Positions 11,322 to 23,722 of a stretch of 64,000 bases of DNA are shown piece by piece. Source of the DNA: Gnetum montanum. Taxonomy: Eukaryota > Streptophyta > Gnetopsida > Gnetales > Gnetaceae. The stretch is taken from positions 1,693,318-1,757,317 of the forward strand of contig MNCI01004661.1 in NCBI GenBank assembly GCA_015680685.1, given 5' to 3'. The notes under the pieces were generated by a model. It had not been told where the DNA came from, ran no database searches, and was given only the letters and a program-made list of their open reading frames with translations. Positions within the stretch are counted from its first letter, which is position 1. Each line of letters begins with the position of its first letter. Both the position numbers and the translations under genes were made by a program.

Positions 11322-14300
11322 TTATGTATAAAATGATTTCAGGAACAAGTGATTGGTTGGATTTGCAAATTCTTTTCCGTCCATGTCAGCTAGCTTGAAA
11401 GCTCCGTTGTCGAATGCTTTGATGACCAGGTAAGCCCCTTCCCAGTTGACTGAGAATTTATCTGGGTGTTCTCGAACAGCCTTAAGTACGAGGTCTCCTT
11501 CTTTGATGGGGCGCTTACGAACGTCATGCCGATGTCATTGCCGCTGTTGTTTTTGATACCATTCGATCTAATCAAGTGCACGTACACGCTCCTCCTCCAC
11601 TGAGTCCAGGTCAATGATGCGTAGATCATTGTTTTGCTCATCGTCGAGGAGTCCGGAAAGCGTGATCCTTAGAGATGGTACCTATAATTCTAAAGGTAAC
11701 ACTGCTTCTGAACCGTAAATAAGACTGTACGGATTTTTACCTGTCGAGGTCTGGTGTGTAGTACGATATGCCCACAATGCATACACCAGTTGTTCGTGCC
11801 ATCTTCGTTTACTTTGGGCAAGCATCTTTTTGAGTATTGTGATGATTGTCTTATTTGTTGCTTCCACCTGCCCATTGCTCTGAGGATAGTAAGGGGATGA
11901 AAACGAATGTTTGATCCCTAGACTATCACAAAACGTTTTGGTCTTGACACTGCTAAATTGTGGTCCATTGTCAGTGACGATCGTCATGGGAATGCCAAAA
12001 CGGGTCACAATGTTTTTGAGGATGAAGTGGCACACGTGTTTAGAAGTAGTTTTTCGAAGGGGCGTAGCTTCCACCCATTTCGTGAAATATTCGGTTGCTG
12101 TTATGATAAAACCATGTCCGGCAGAAGATGTGGGTGTTATCGGGCCTATAAGGTCTAGTCCCCACTTTTGGAAGGGCCATGTGATTTGCGTTGTATGCAA
12201 CTCATTTGGTGGTACATGGATTAGATTACTGTGTTTTTGACAAGTACTACATGTTTTGACCTTGGACAAACAATCGTACTCCATGTGTGGCCAATAGTAG
12301 CCTAAGTGTCTTATTTTGGTTGCCATTGCCTTCGGTGCAATGTGTCCCCTGCATATTCCGTCGTGTACTTGTTCAACAATTGTTTGGGCTTCGGTACTAT
12401 TGACGCATGTCAGCAGTATGCCTTCGTAGGATCGACGACACAATGTGTTTCCTATTAGTGTGTATTGTCTAGAACTTTTGCGTACTGTGTCCTTTTGTGC
12501 GTTTGTTAAATGTTGTGGCATTTCGCCGCGCAGAAGCTATTCCTTTACGTCATCGTACCATTCATTAGTGTGTGTTGTACTGACAGATGCGATTGGCAGC
12601 GTGTCGAGAGTATTGGTTATGGGCTCGGCACAACTGGTTACGGAGCTTGGTAACACGTGAAACATGTCAGGGGATATGTTTAAGGCCAAGGTTGCTAATG
12701 CGTCTACAATGGTATTGTCATTCCTGGAGACGTGTTGGACATCGACGCTTTCGAATCGTTTAAGTAGGTGTTTAGCCAAATCACAGTATGGTTGTAAGTG
12801 TTGCGCTTTACATGTATAGACGTCTGTGACTTGGTTTACGACTAGTTGTGAGTCCCCTCTGACTACAAGCCGTGTAATGTCAGAAGCTAGTACGACCGTG
12901 AGACCTCTAAGGAGGCCTTCATACTCTGTTATGTTATTAGTACAATGAAAATTGAAGTGGTAAGCAAAAGGTTTAATTTCCCCATAGGGGTATGTGATTA
13001 CAGTGACAGCACTTCCTCCTCGAGAGGTGGATGCTTCATCGAAGTTTAGAATGGCATCGTAGTTATCCGACACCGTATCTATTGCATTTACATTTTCGTC
13101 TGGGAATTAGGGTTCTATTGTACCCGGATCTTGTGTTGGCGTAGTCATTTGATTTGCTATGGCTTGGCCTTTGACTGATGATTGTGCTACGTAGCGTAGG
13201 TCGAACTCAGCTATGATGGCCTTCCAACGGGCTATCCTGCTTGATTCGTAGATATTTCCAGTTATAGCTCTGAGTACATTGTCTTTGCAAATTATGTTAG
13301 CCTGATTTTGGAAAAGATAATGTTGCCATTTTTTTAAAGAGAAAACTAAAGCTAAACATGACTTTTCTACGTCGTTGTATCTTTTTTTGTGGGCAACTAA
13401 TGCATGGCTCAAGTAGTATACAGGGACTTCAGTTCCTTCATCTTGTTTCTGGCAAAGCATAGACACGATTGATGATTCTGATGTGGCTAGGTAGATGTAA
13501 AATAGCTTGTCGTTTTTGGGTGGGTACACTGTGGGTAGTCGCGCAAGTACCATCTTAATGTTGTCAAATGCTTCTTGGCATTGCGGGGTCCATTCAAAAT
13601 GGACATTTTTGCGTAGTAGGTGGTTCATAGGTGTTAGTTTTTCCATCAATTTTTCTATGAACCTCCTGATGAACTGTAATCGACCTTGTAGCCCTCGAAG
13701 TTTGGTTAGGTTGCTAGGTGATTTCAGGTTTGTAATGGCCTTAACCTTATTGGGGTCTACCCGTATCCCTGCTTCTGAGGTTACAAATCCAAGCAGTTTA
13801 CCTGTCTTGACGCCGAAGATGCATTTCTTTGGGTTAAGCCTTAGTTCGTACTTTTGACAACGTTTTAACACTAAGTCAAGATGTTGCACATGTTGTTCTA
13901 ACATTTTTGATTTAACCACTATGTCATCCACGTAATCATTGAGTGAATGTAGGATGTAATCGCTGAAGATGTATGTCATCGCCCTTTGATATGTGGCCCC
14001 AGCGTTCAAGAGACCAAAAGGCATCATCGTGTAACAAAAGGTTCCCCAAGGTGTCATAAAAGTGGTTCGGAGCTGGTGTTCTGGATTAATGCGTATCTAG
14101 TTATATCCCGAGAACCCATCCATAAAAGATAACAGGGCATGCCCAGCGGTTGAGTCAACCAATTGATCAATACTAGGTAAGGGGAAGTCATCTTTTATGG
14201 TTGCTACGTTGAGGTCTCGGAAGTCAATGCATAGGCAGATACTTCCATTCTTCTTTGGGACTATAACCATGTTTGACACCCACTCAGCGTAATCAACAGC

Positions 14301-14806
14301 CCTAATGAAACCAGCTTGGTAGAGCTTAGTAATCTCACTACGAACTGCTAATTCCACCTTGGGCTTGACCTTTCGTGCTTTCTTTTTCATTGGCCTTAGT
14401 CTCAGATCAAGGATAATGTTGTGCTAGATGATACGAGGATCTAGTCCGGGCATGTCTGTATAGGACCAAGCAAACGCTTTCATATTGTCCCTAAGCACGT
14501 TTTCGATATCTCTAGCTAGACGCGGTTCTATTAATGCGCTCAACTTTAGAATTTTAATTTCCCCATCAGGCATGGTGATGGGAGTTTCGGTTAGAGGATC
14601 TTCGGTGATATTTTCGGCTTCTATGTCAAGGGATTTTGTCATACCCTCATAGTTGTTAACCGTTTGCTGTGTTGAAGCTATTATTGCATTGTTTGTTGAT
14701 GAGCTCGCATGGATGAGATTCATGTCGATATTCCTTTCGACCTCGCCGTATGGTCCATCAATAACTAACGGCTTAGTTAAGCGCTTGCAATCCATTAGGC
14801 TAGTTC
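11322..14806 (-). pseudogene. pol: A pol: RT, RNase H, second RNase H, integrase (broken)
   Basis: Reading on minus from the ATG at 14795 (or a splice acceptor TTTATTGACAG ending at 14807). RT has FRDLN, FSGYN and the catalytic YVDDIVV (14400-13500). An RNase H-like domain follows (FYIYLATSESS...YLSHAL, 13500-13120). Next is a second, archaeal-type RNase H (ILNFDEASTSRGGSA...EYEGLLRGL, ...VRGDSQLV, 13060-12640), the hallmark of the Tat lineage. Integrase follows with HDGICRGH/CSTCQKH zinc residues and D, D, E in GLDLIGP, TDNGPQF and GQVEA (12450-11800), then a C-terminal SH3-like region ending at 11322. Stops interrupt near 14,422, 14,095, 13,105, 12,535 and 11,680. Most are sense codons in B, so these are recent lesions. 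Confidence 0.92.
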
Positions 14807-15093
14807 CTGTCAATAAATAGAGAGCTTGGTGAGATAGCGACGGTCGTTTTACGTCTTTTGGTAATTTTTAGTGTATATGTATGATGGTGGATTAACGTAA
14901 CAGTGAAACGGTAGTTTAATGCCTAAATTTTGTGTTTTATCTAGTTTATGTATGTAATTTTTATATATTTTTGAAAAATTTAAGGCAAATCTGAAAAAGC
15001 GCGAAAAACGAGGCAAAAAGGTAAGGAAAACAAAGGGCGGCGGCGGCGTCAACGCCAGCATCAGCATCAGCATCGGCGTCGGCATCGGAGTGC
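14807..15093. other. Divergent spacer between A RT and the antisense gene
   Basis: This is the upstream region shared by pol (minus) and the antisense gene (plus). It has one clear TAGTTTAATGCC element (about 14911; three copies in B), an AT-rich stretch, and a GGCGGCGGCGTC/GCATCAGCATCAGC triplet run (15037-15088) directly before the TATA box. No coding potential. Confidence 0.55.
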
Positions 15094-15101
15094 TATAAAA
15101 G
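15094..15101 (+). promoter_or_regulatory. TATA box of the A antisense gene
   Basis: TATAAAAG lies 231 bp upstream of the exon 1 ATG (15325). B has TATAAAAA 188 bp upstream of the equivalent ATG, and D has TATAAATAG about 80 bp upstream of its first ATG on the opposite strand. The conservation at the same place in three elements supports a real promoter independent of the LTR. Confidence 0.65.
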
Positions 15102-15129
15102 AGGAAAAGGGGCTTCATTTGTCATTTGT

Positions 15130-15960
15130 CCCTCTGAGCATGAGCGTGCGAGCGAAACACCAGTGTAGACGCCGAGCGAAACCCCAGCGTAGACGCCGAG
15201 CGAACCCCCAGCGTAGACGCCGCGCGAAACCCCAGCATAGACACCGAGAGAGAAAGATAGCGTAAACGCCGAGCGAAACCCCAGCGTGGACGCTGACCAA
15301 AGGAACCACAGCGTATACGCCGAGATGGGCAGAGGCAAAGAAATGGAAGGCCGAGGAAAGAAAGGACCAGAGTTAACGTTCGCGGAGGAGAGCGAGGCGA
15401 TGCTGTAGTGCCTAGCCTGCCCGAGTCAGGATCTTCCAGCAGGTAGGCTCTTGACTCTATTTTTTGTTTATTTTTCTGCGTCTATTTTTGTAGCATAGAC
15501 AGTTAGCATACAGGGTTTCGGCGTATACGCCGAGCGTAAAGGGTTCAGGGTATTGTATCGGTGTAGACGCTGCACGTGTTGTTTTCGGCGTAGACTGTCA
15601 CGGCTTCGTTTTTCGGTGTTCAGCATAGACGATTGTTGGCATATACGCTCGGCGTATAGCGTATACGCCGAGCGTAGACACTTGTACTTGCTTCTGGCGT
15701 AGGTGGTCTACGCTCGGCATATATGTCGAGGGTTTCTACAGCGTATACGCTGGGCGTAAGTTGGATATTTCGTAGCATAATCCTGTTCAGCGTAAAGTCG
15801 TGTTATGTACAGCATAGACAGTTTTTAGTGTATATGCCCAGCGTATACGCCGAGCGTAATTGTTTGTCCATACGCCGAGCGTAATTGTTTGTCCATATGC
15901 CCAGCGTACACGCAGAGCGTAACTGTTTGTCCATACGTCCAGCGTATACGCCGAGCGTAA
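15130..15960 (+). repeat. GCGTATACGC-type palindrome clusters around exon 1 of the antisense gene
   Basis: Copies of CAGCGTAGACGCCGAGCG (15150-15320, between TATA box and ATG) and of GCGTATACGCCGAGCGTA (15495-15960, in intron 1) are packed here. The same words crowd the LTRs and gag leader of A and B. They are absent from the coding exons, so they follow promoter-proximal noncoding DNA. Confidence 0.75.
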
Positions 15961-18900
15961 CTGTTAGAAAAATTTTCCGTGAATGTCTCTTGTCTTCTCT
16001 TTTTTTTTTTCAAAATGAAGTTTTCGGTATGATTAATCTTTGGGATTATTTTTAATGGTTTGCAGGGACGTTGAACCTCCCCTTCTAGTGGTTGAGCTAG
16101 TTGGGGTGTTGACATGGTTTGGTCCCATTGAGGGTGGTGATCCGACCCCAGACTTAACCGTTGAGAACAATGGGGTCTGGTTTCGGGACAGGGCCTGTAA
16201 ATTTTTGGCCTTCATACTAGACCATTTCAGGGTTGTGATTTGGTCCCACCTAGGCGAGGATGCGGCGCGGAGCATCATCGAGGCCATGTTACCCGGTGCA
16301 GCGGAGGGTGTTAGAATATTTATGGACGATATTGATGAAGGGCCACTTGTCGCCAATGGTGTTCCCCCCGGTGGTCAAAAATATACCCGTCCATTGACAC
16401 GTGTGTGGGACCGGCTGCTGCGGGGGCCTAACTATATCAACGACACATTATTTCTAGTTGGTCGCGCACACACCTTGTTTCAAAATCCTCCCGGCTCAGT
16501 ATACTGGGTTGAAAGGTAATTGCGTTTTAGCCCTGGTTGTTCCTCTCTTTTTTATATTCAAATATTTGCTCTTGTTTTAACACATGTTTTTGCCTTTCCG
16601 TAGGCCGAAAGTTACGAAAGAAGGGGCCTACGCAGGCAATGATGGGATTGCATTGGCACACACAGCTTTGGAGGTGTTCATGGTGGGCCCCACTCTTCGT
16701 GGGGTCATTTTGGCCCACACTAGCCGCGCCATGGAGCACTTCCACAAGAAATTTTCTAAGGCGTTTGCACAATGCGCTGCGTGTGGATGGTTGCACGCCG
16801 ACTGGTCCCCTAATGGACCAATTTTTCCATCTGCTTCTGATCTGGGCGAAACCTCAAAGTCTAACATGGAGAGTAAGTGGCAATGTTTTCTAGATGTCAT
16901 GATGTGTTTGTTCAATTACCGAGTGTTAAACTAATGCGAGGGTTTTGAATTTGTTTCTACAGCTGGCACTACCTTTGGCGGGGTTTCTGTTGTGATAGGG
17001 CAGACTGAAGTGACTCTTTCTATGAAATTCGGTGAAACTGTTGCCGCCCAGAAGTGGTTACGGGTAAAAGCCCCACCATCCATTATTGCCTGTTTAGAAC
17101 ATGTCGGCCTCATGGCGCTCTTGGCGGCCCCTAGCCCGAACGTGTCTATAGCGGAGATGATCGGGATCGTGGATTCGTTTGACAGATCCGTCTCTCGCTA
17201 TAGTGCTTGTATTAAGGGCGTTAAAATAATTTTTGAATTATCATACCAATTTTTCGCGGACTTGTTTGGCGTGCCTACAGGTGGTGTAAAGATTGTTTTA
17301 GATAGGAAGCACAAAGAAATTCACACGATCCGTGCCTTAGAGGATTGGTTAGGAGTGAAGAAGGGTGCCAAAGGATTTCCAATGTAGGGGAGGATGAAAG
17401 TTGAGGAAGTCAACGAGCTTTATCCCTTATTTCGGGTGCGTTTTTTTCTGAAGACTCTATCGCAGGTTAAGAGTCTCGGGGTTGAAGCAGTGCGAGTCGT
17501 TCGTACTGTTCTAGAGGCTGGCGTGTGCTACAATTGGGCTGACTTCTTATTATCGGGCATGACTAAAGAGATAGCGCGGCTACGTTCGAACATAGACGCT
17601 CAGTCCCATTTCACCTTTGCCTTTTTTGCCAGTTATGTTCATCGTTTGGCCGAATTTTTAGTGGTTCGTGGGGAGGACAGATATGTTTTGCATGATAGGA
17701 ATCAGTTATCTCGCCCCTAGATAAACCACCTATTCAACATAGCTAAGTCCCAAGACGCCCCCGAGGGGATTGATGAATTCCTTCTGATCACTATGGGTGG
17801 ATCATCTGGCACCTCTCTCCATACGCGCGACAGTGTAGGGTTGGAACCAGACGAAATATCCTACACTGCCAAAAAGGCGGAGCGGGTAGTCAAGGACACA
17901 ATAGGCAAAGCCAAATCGAAGTTGGCGAAGCGTGACCGCAGAGTTGAAGAGACTAGTGAGGTTGAACTACCCAAAGTAAAGCGGATTCGGTTTAAAATAC
18001 CTGGTAAACCTCTTGTTTTCTTTACTTCGCTTATCTTGCAGATAGTTTTAACGATTAATGGTTGTATGCGACTAACTTCATCTGTTTTGTGTTGAGAAGT
18101 CAAGAGACATGATTTGCAGACTATACCTAAGGATGAAGAGTTAACTGACTCGGAGGGAGGGACTGAAGTGCTGGGGGAAGGAACTGGAAACACTGAACCA
18201 CTAGATGATCAGGCGGAGACTGAAGAGATGTTCAGTAATTTTCTCACAGGCAACTTGGACCTTGGAGACCCTCCCACACCGGAAGAGACTGGAGGGAATG
18301 GTATGTCTCTTTACTTAGTTGTGCAGCCTAATATATTCTGGGATTTCTCATTGTGAATTTTTTGTTTGACTCAGAGGGGAGCAAGACCATCCCTGAGATG
18401 GAGTCAGAAGTCCCCCCTGAAGTGCCGCCAAAGGTTAGCACTTTGCACGCTGATGGACCTTTTACTTGGATGGAAATGCCAAGTAAAAGGGATTTCGTAG
18501 CTGGTGTGGCCGAAGAGGTCGTTGAGTGGATCGAAGGGATCCATCCTCAAATAGGTATGGGAATATCCAGAGATCTTTACTATGTTAGAGTTTGATTCCC
18601 GATTTTGTTTGTTCTAACGTTTGTCTTTTCCCTATGGAAAGGTGCCCAACTGAGGTGGGACCCATCAGAGACTATCACCATAGAGAGCCTGCCCACCCTT
18701 TCCCCAGAGATTGAACAAATACCTAGACCTGTTTATGAAGAGGTAGTAGAGGGCTTTGTTCACAATGCTAAAGCGGTATGGACGTGTAAGTGATCCATTG
18801 AGCAATTATGGCTCCAAGTTTAGGCGAAAGAGAAAGAGGTTTCTAAACTAACGGTGGAGCGTGACGATCTGAAGGCCCGGTACGAATTCGCCGCAGCCAG

Positions 18901-19628
18901 ATTAAACAATGATCACTCTTGGCGGACCTCCGAGGTCACGTATACGAGGTATTGGAACCTACTCAATCGTCACGCAGGATTGATACAGAGACTAGGGGAG
19001 CGCAGGGCTCAAATCGAACTGCTGAACACCAAATGCCACGACTGGAAGGCTTTCGCCTCCAAAGTACGCAAATGGGGGCAAGATGAGAAGAACCACAAGC
19101 ACCAGTATAAGAAGTCACTAAAAGAAGTGTCTATTGAGAAGTCACAGTTGGAAATGTTTGTGGAAGGCCTTGGTCTGCGCTCTGCCTTTGACACATTCGC
19201 CCAAAATACAATTGTAGAGATGGAATCCCCTAAATGGTGGATAACAACCGCTTCCGGGGAAGTGTCAGTGGGAGAGTTCCCTTTGAAACGTCCCACCTGG
19301 TCGGATGTTGACAAGGGAAAGGCTCTGGCAGATGTTGACTTGGGTCTCGATGGGACAGATTGGGCAAGTGTTTCTGAAGAGGAAATCCTGCAGCGACTAG
19401 AATTCGGCTTGGGGGGACCTCCTATGGTAAGCGTTTCGCCTTTATGAAGCTAGTTGATTGAATAATATTTGAAATTTTGACATTCGCTTATTCTCATGTT
19501 GGTTATTTCTTTCTTTGTCTTTTCAGGATGAAGGTGGCGATGAAACTGGAGGGGCTGGCCCCAGTGGAGCAGAGGCCTCTAATGCTGGCTGGTCCAAGGG
19601 GGACGATCGTCATGTCCCAGATGTTTAG
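15325..19628 (+). pseudogene. Antisense accessory gene of A: eight-exon FCP1-like/plant-transposon-like gene
   Basis: The gene lies on the strand opposite to gag-pol, between protease and RT. Exons by GT/AG sites and frame: 15325-15442, 16066-16515, 16604-16872, 16963-18003, 18100-18300, 18375-18554, 18642-19426, 19527-19628. Exon phases join into one frame of about 1,050 codons. Exon 2 looks like an FCP1/NIF HAD domain (LLVVELVGVLTW, then VIWSHLGED, then FQNPPGS) with the catalytic acids lost. Exon 4 has a plant-transposon-like core (KGVKIIFEL...ADLFGVPTGG). Exon 7 is charged and helical; exon 8 is short and Gly/Asp-rich. Lesions: a stop at 15405 and a 13-bp deletion in exon 1, stops at 17385, 17718, 18791 and 18821, and the exon 5 acceptor reads AAG. 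The stops are sense codons in B, so the ancestor was open. Function is unknown. Confidence 0.8.
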
Positions 19629-19874
19629 CATTTTAGCTCTTAAGTTGTTTTGCTTTTTTTTTTTTGTTTTTCGACTCAGATTTATATTGGAATTGTAACT
19701 TGAAAATTGTGGAATGGACAGAGACGGTTGATTGTATGTAATGACTATATAAATATTTTTTTGTTGATTTTGAGTTTATCATGAGATAGACATGTAAAAA
19801 TATTTTGGTTTGTTTTCTGTTTTAAGTGTACTATTGAAATGTGATTATAAAAGTAAAGCAAAAAGCATGTACTA

Positions 19875-20139
19875 GTTTATGGCCATTTCGGGCCCCATGC
19901 GTAGTTTATGGCCATTTCGGGCCCCTTGCGTAATCAGGAAACATTTTGGAGGACGTGGAGAGATTTCTCGGTCAACCGATCATTGTTGATCGTGGCTAGT
20001 TTTATGTCGTTGTGGACATGATAGTTTAATGTCATTTCGGACTTGGAGTAGCGTTTAATTGTTTTCCTGTTTTATCGTAGTTTAGTGTCGTTTCAGACTT
20101 TTTATAGTTTAACGTCATTTCGGACCGAGAGTGATAGTA
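19875..20139. repeat. TAAACTA array between the convergent 3' ends of A gag-pro and antisense gene
   Basis: Two near-exact copies of TAGTTTATGGCCATTTCGGG are followed by looser copies ending in ATTTCGGAC. On minus the unit reads GCCCGAAATGGCCATAAACTA. It starts about 250 bp after the antisense stop (19628) and ends at the protease stop (20140). D has the same word in the same place (49270-49570). Confidence 0.75.
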
Positions 20140-21297
20140 TCATTTCAGTAATTTTTTGATTTTTCTCGTTTTAATGTTAGACGATGTTTCAACAGGTATG
20201 ATCCGGTATTGAGCGTCCCCTTCGCTGATTACATTAAACGGTAATTCGGCCCAAGGGACTTCTGATGGAATGTCTTTTGTGTTAGCATTTTCAGATATTT
20301 CAGTGTCCGTAGGGAGCTCTATATTAGCTTCTACTTGAGGAGGTATAGGCGTTTCTGTTTGAGGAAGTTTTTGTTCCATGTCAGAAGATTTACCGCTTAC
20401 CGATGGTCGCGGATTCTCGTTATTTTTGCTAGGTTTTTCAAGTTTGACTTCTGAGCCTTGGTCCAGGTCCATATGCGACGAGATGATAGGAGTAGCTACT
20501 TCACCGCGTATAACGATTTCTCCGCCTTCATAAGGCAGGTGAATTTCCTGATGTATGGGGGAAGAGACAACTCTTAGTTGGGCTAGCCAGGGTCTTCCCA
20601 ATATTAGGTTGAACCCCGACATCTCATCCACTACTAGGAAATCAGCAAACGTTGGGAATTGATCTCCCGCTATGAAGTTTAAGATTATTATGCCTTTCAC
20701 CATTATGCGTGACCCACTGAATGACCTTAAACATGTAGTCGTGGTTTGTTTAAGTAGTTCAGTAAGTCCTAGTTGTTCAATGATGTGGTACGGCACAACG
20801 TTTGTCGCAGCTCCATCATCTACATGGACCCTGTGTATTTTAAACCGATTCGTACAAATTGTTATAAACATGGGGGCTGTTGTTACCTCCCTCATTTTCT
20901 TATCCACCTTGACGTTGTCATCATGAAAAATTAGTGGCTTAGGAGTAGTCCCGTGAGGTGAGAACATCACCACATGGATGGAGGGTTCGTTTGGGGGTAA
21001 GTCCTCGCTTACCAGGGTTGACGTTAACATGCGTACTAGAGCTTCTCGATGCATTTGAGATGTTAGGACTAAATCATAAAAGCTCAATGAAGTGTTCTTT
21101 TTCTTTAATGCTTGAGTGACTTGTGTCAAGGAGGTTGCAAATTTTTCACTATTGGGGGTGTTTCTATCGATGTTGACTGGGTCCATCAGACCCAACAGTT
21201 TTATCTCTCGTTTTGTTGGCTTTTCAGTTTTCGGAGCTGTCGCTTTAGATGATTCGTGTCTTTCAGACGACTCACCTTCATTGCCTGTGCTTGGTTG
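20140..21297 (-). pseudogene. pro: A protease (3' block of A gag-pro, cut by B)
   Basis: An open frame of 351 codons on minus (21195-20140) ends KIKKLLK and a stop, the same end as in B. It carries a retropepsin-like core, HVDDGAATNVVPY, with the catalytic Asp in the DDGA motif, then a flap-like region and NLILGRPWLAQL (the 'ILGR.WL' motif typical of gypsy proteases). A variable acidic tail follows. The upstream part of the gene continues at 38179 beyond element B. The boundary target site GGTTG is at 21293-21297. RT is not in frame behind it: the antisense block intervenes. Confidence 0.88.
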
Positions 21298-22594
21298 TGT
21301 GCCGACCGAAATCGTCGGTGTGAGGCTGGAACATTACGGGCACCGAAAGATCAATGGACTAACACAGTTGACCCTGCCTCCGCTTGAGGGTGAGCTGGAG
21401 TGGACGAAGGCAGAGTGCCTTGGATGGTTCGCACGCGGATCAAACAAGGACTTCCCCGAGCGCCACCGAAGTGTTATACGCTGGGTTATGTGTAAAACAG
21501 AGCATAGACGGCGAAACAGGCGCTGACAGCGTAAGCGTAGAGGGGCGTAAACAACGTCGAGCGTGAACAGCATAAACAGAGATAGCCCAGCGTAAGCGTA
21601 TACAGGAGTTAACAGCATAAAAAACGTAAACAAATATAAAGGGCGTAAATAAATGTAAACGGCGTAAACAGTGGGCGTACACAGACGCAGACGGAGCATC
21701 AACGTAAATAGGTATGAACGAAGCATGGGCCAAATTGACGTAAAACTATAAAAGAACTTGCAACAAGCATGAACAGTGGATTATAGAGTTAAAATGTTGT
21801 GCACCGGTCTAACGCAGTTGTGTAGGTACACAAGGCGGACGTAAAGCCCCGGTGGATGGAGGGATGCAGCCGGCTGACACGGTAGGCGGAGCGCGGCCTG
21901 TGCTCAGCGTACAGGACTTCCAGCATAAGCGTAAGCGTAAGGGTGTTTCTACAGCGTAATTCCTCTAGGCCTTCTCTGGTAAGTTTTTGCGGACTAGGTA
22001 AATGCAGAAAACTGGGCTATTTATAGGGGTAGGGTTACCGAGAAAATCGGAAGGGGAGACACATGGCGTATAGACCAGGCGTTACAATTTAGAAACATAG
22101 TATACGTTGGGCGTATACATTACAACAGGCCGGCGTATACGCTGGGCGTAGACGAATAGATGCTGGCGTATACGCTGGTGAATGTTGGGCATATACGCCA
22201 GGCGTATATGTCGAAGGATGTCCATTTGCTTCAATCCTTGCTCTTCGGTGTAATCTTCATGTTGCCATTGGAGATCTTGTCGTCGAGCGTGTGCATTTGC
22301 CGTACCGGGGCATGTACGCTGGAGAGCCAGGCATACACGCTGGGCGTAGACATCAGGCATAGACGCTGGGCGTAGACGTCGAGCGTAGACGCCGAGCGTA
22401 GACGCTAGCGCACCACGGTTTAAAGCTGGGCGTATACGCTGGGGCGTATACGCTAGCATAACATTTAGAACTAGATGTTTCGAATTTCAAGATTGTCTTG
22501 CGTGACTTCAAATGTAATCGAAGCTGCCTGTGGGTCATGGGGATCTGCTTCTTGTCAGACAGATGCTAAACTCAAATATTTTTGTGGTGTTTCA
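21298..22594 (-). repeat. 3' LTR of B
   Basis: Minus-strand ends are TGAAACACC and GGCACA. It is homologous to 36848-38178. In the first 225 bp (plus-strand left end) I count 13 differences between the two LTRs, 12 of them transitions, which fits decay of methylated cytosines. TATA box TATAAATAGC (minus) lies near 22016. GCGTATACGC palindromes lie at 22100-22450. Confidence 0.93.
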
Positions 22595-22648
22595 TTGGTC
22601 TCTCTTTGTTGATGCTTGGAGGAATCGACCCAAGAAGCATCGACAAAG
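22595..22648 (-). promoter_or_regulatory. Polypurine tract of B with hairpin
   Basis: AACAAAGAGAGACCAA (minus) abuts the LTR. The arms 22604-22617 and 22635-22648 pair at 13 of 14 positions. Relative to A, one C-G pair has become T-A on both sides, so base pairing is kept. Confidence 0.7.
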
Positions 22649-23570
22649 AAGCGCAAAACACCACAAGCAACTTGACAAAAGCTCTGTCCTTTGCCACCTG
22701 ACCAGACATCATCGTACCATGTTCAGTGGTGAATGGTATTGAAAGGGCGAGATCGGCAACTGGCAGGGGGAAAGGGATCGTGGGGATCGGTGGCTGCCCG
22801 AGGGATCAAGCTAGGAAAATGGGGTGCTCAAGTGTGCGGCATGCCAGTCCTTGTCGATAGCTATCTTTTGGCAGACTTGGAACTCAAGCATGTGATGTGC
22901 ATCCTTTGGCAGAACAGTGCTCTTGGTGATTTTTCAAGAGAAACAGTTGTCATTACCAAAGCCACGGGGTGAGGTTTTGCGTTCTTTGGAGGAACATCTC
23001 CCTTCTTTGGGGAAACTGTTAGCGAAGAGCCAAAGCCATGCAACAGGATGTTTCTTGACTATTTTTGACATGAGTACATATTTTTAAGACTGATGCCTTC
23101 CTACCTGGGGCTTATGTGAGAAGTGCCAAGGGTCCCGTTTTTTTTTTTTGAACTTTGTCCTTGTACTCATGCGCGAATATTGTGTTCTGGGTGCTATGAC
23201 TGCTGTAACGTTTCGCAGTGTGCAATAATTTGGTAGATAGGTAGTGGGTTTTCAGGGAATGAGAATGTGTGGGTTAACTGTTCGATTTAGTCTTGCCAGG
23301 TGGACAAATGGACATTGCCTCATCTTGCTACCTGTGATGAAACGCACTCTCGTACGAGAACTTCCGAGCGTCATCCTGCAAACACAACTCCAAAGAGACA
23401 AGAAAACCATGAGTGAATTAATGAGTTTAGATTTAAACAACTGCAGGTGAACAAGAATGTTGGGGCGATTCTGAGCATGGAATGTGAATGTCGACGATGC
23501 TGATGAGGGATGCAATGATTCTGATGAATGAATATGGCTGTGGGATGAGGAGTCAAAGATGAGCACGCCA
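22649..23570 (-). other. 3' untranslated region of B, no gene recognised
   Basis: Homologous to 10000-10930 of A. The open frames here (22733-22972 on plus, 23252-23566 on minus) have no recognisable motif and are not consistently framed in A. Confidence 0.55.
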
Positions 23571-23722
23571 GTTTATAGTCTTAGCGGACTATCATGGGTT
23601 AGTTTTGTGTCGTAACCCGTCGGACATTTCCTGTTTAGCGTCGTGGTAGACATTGCGTTGCCAGTTTTGAGTCTTAGCGGACCATGAAGAGGCGAGCTAG
23701 TTTATAGTCTTAGTGGACTCCG

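Noticed and set aside
16040-16519. Plus-strand open frame taken as the gene start in A (and 28324 in B)
   Set aside because: The ATG lies in intron 1. The conserved part starts after an AG acceptor (16066, 28371), and exon 1 with its own ATG lies upstream.
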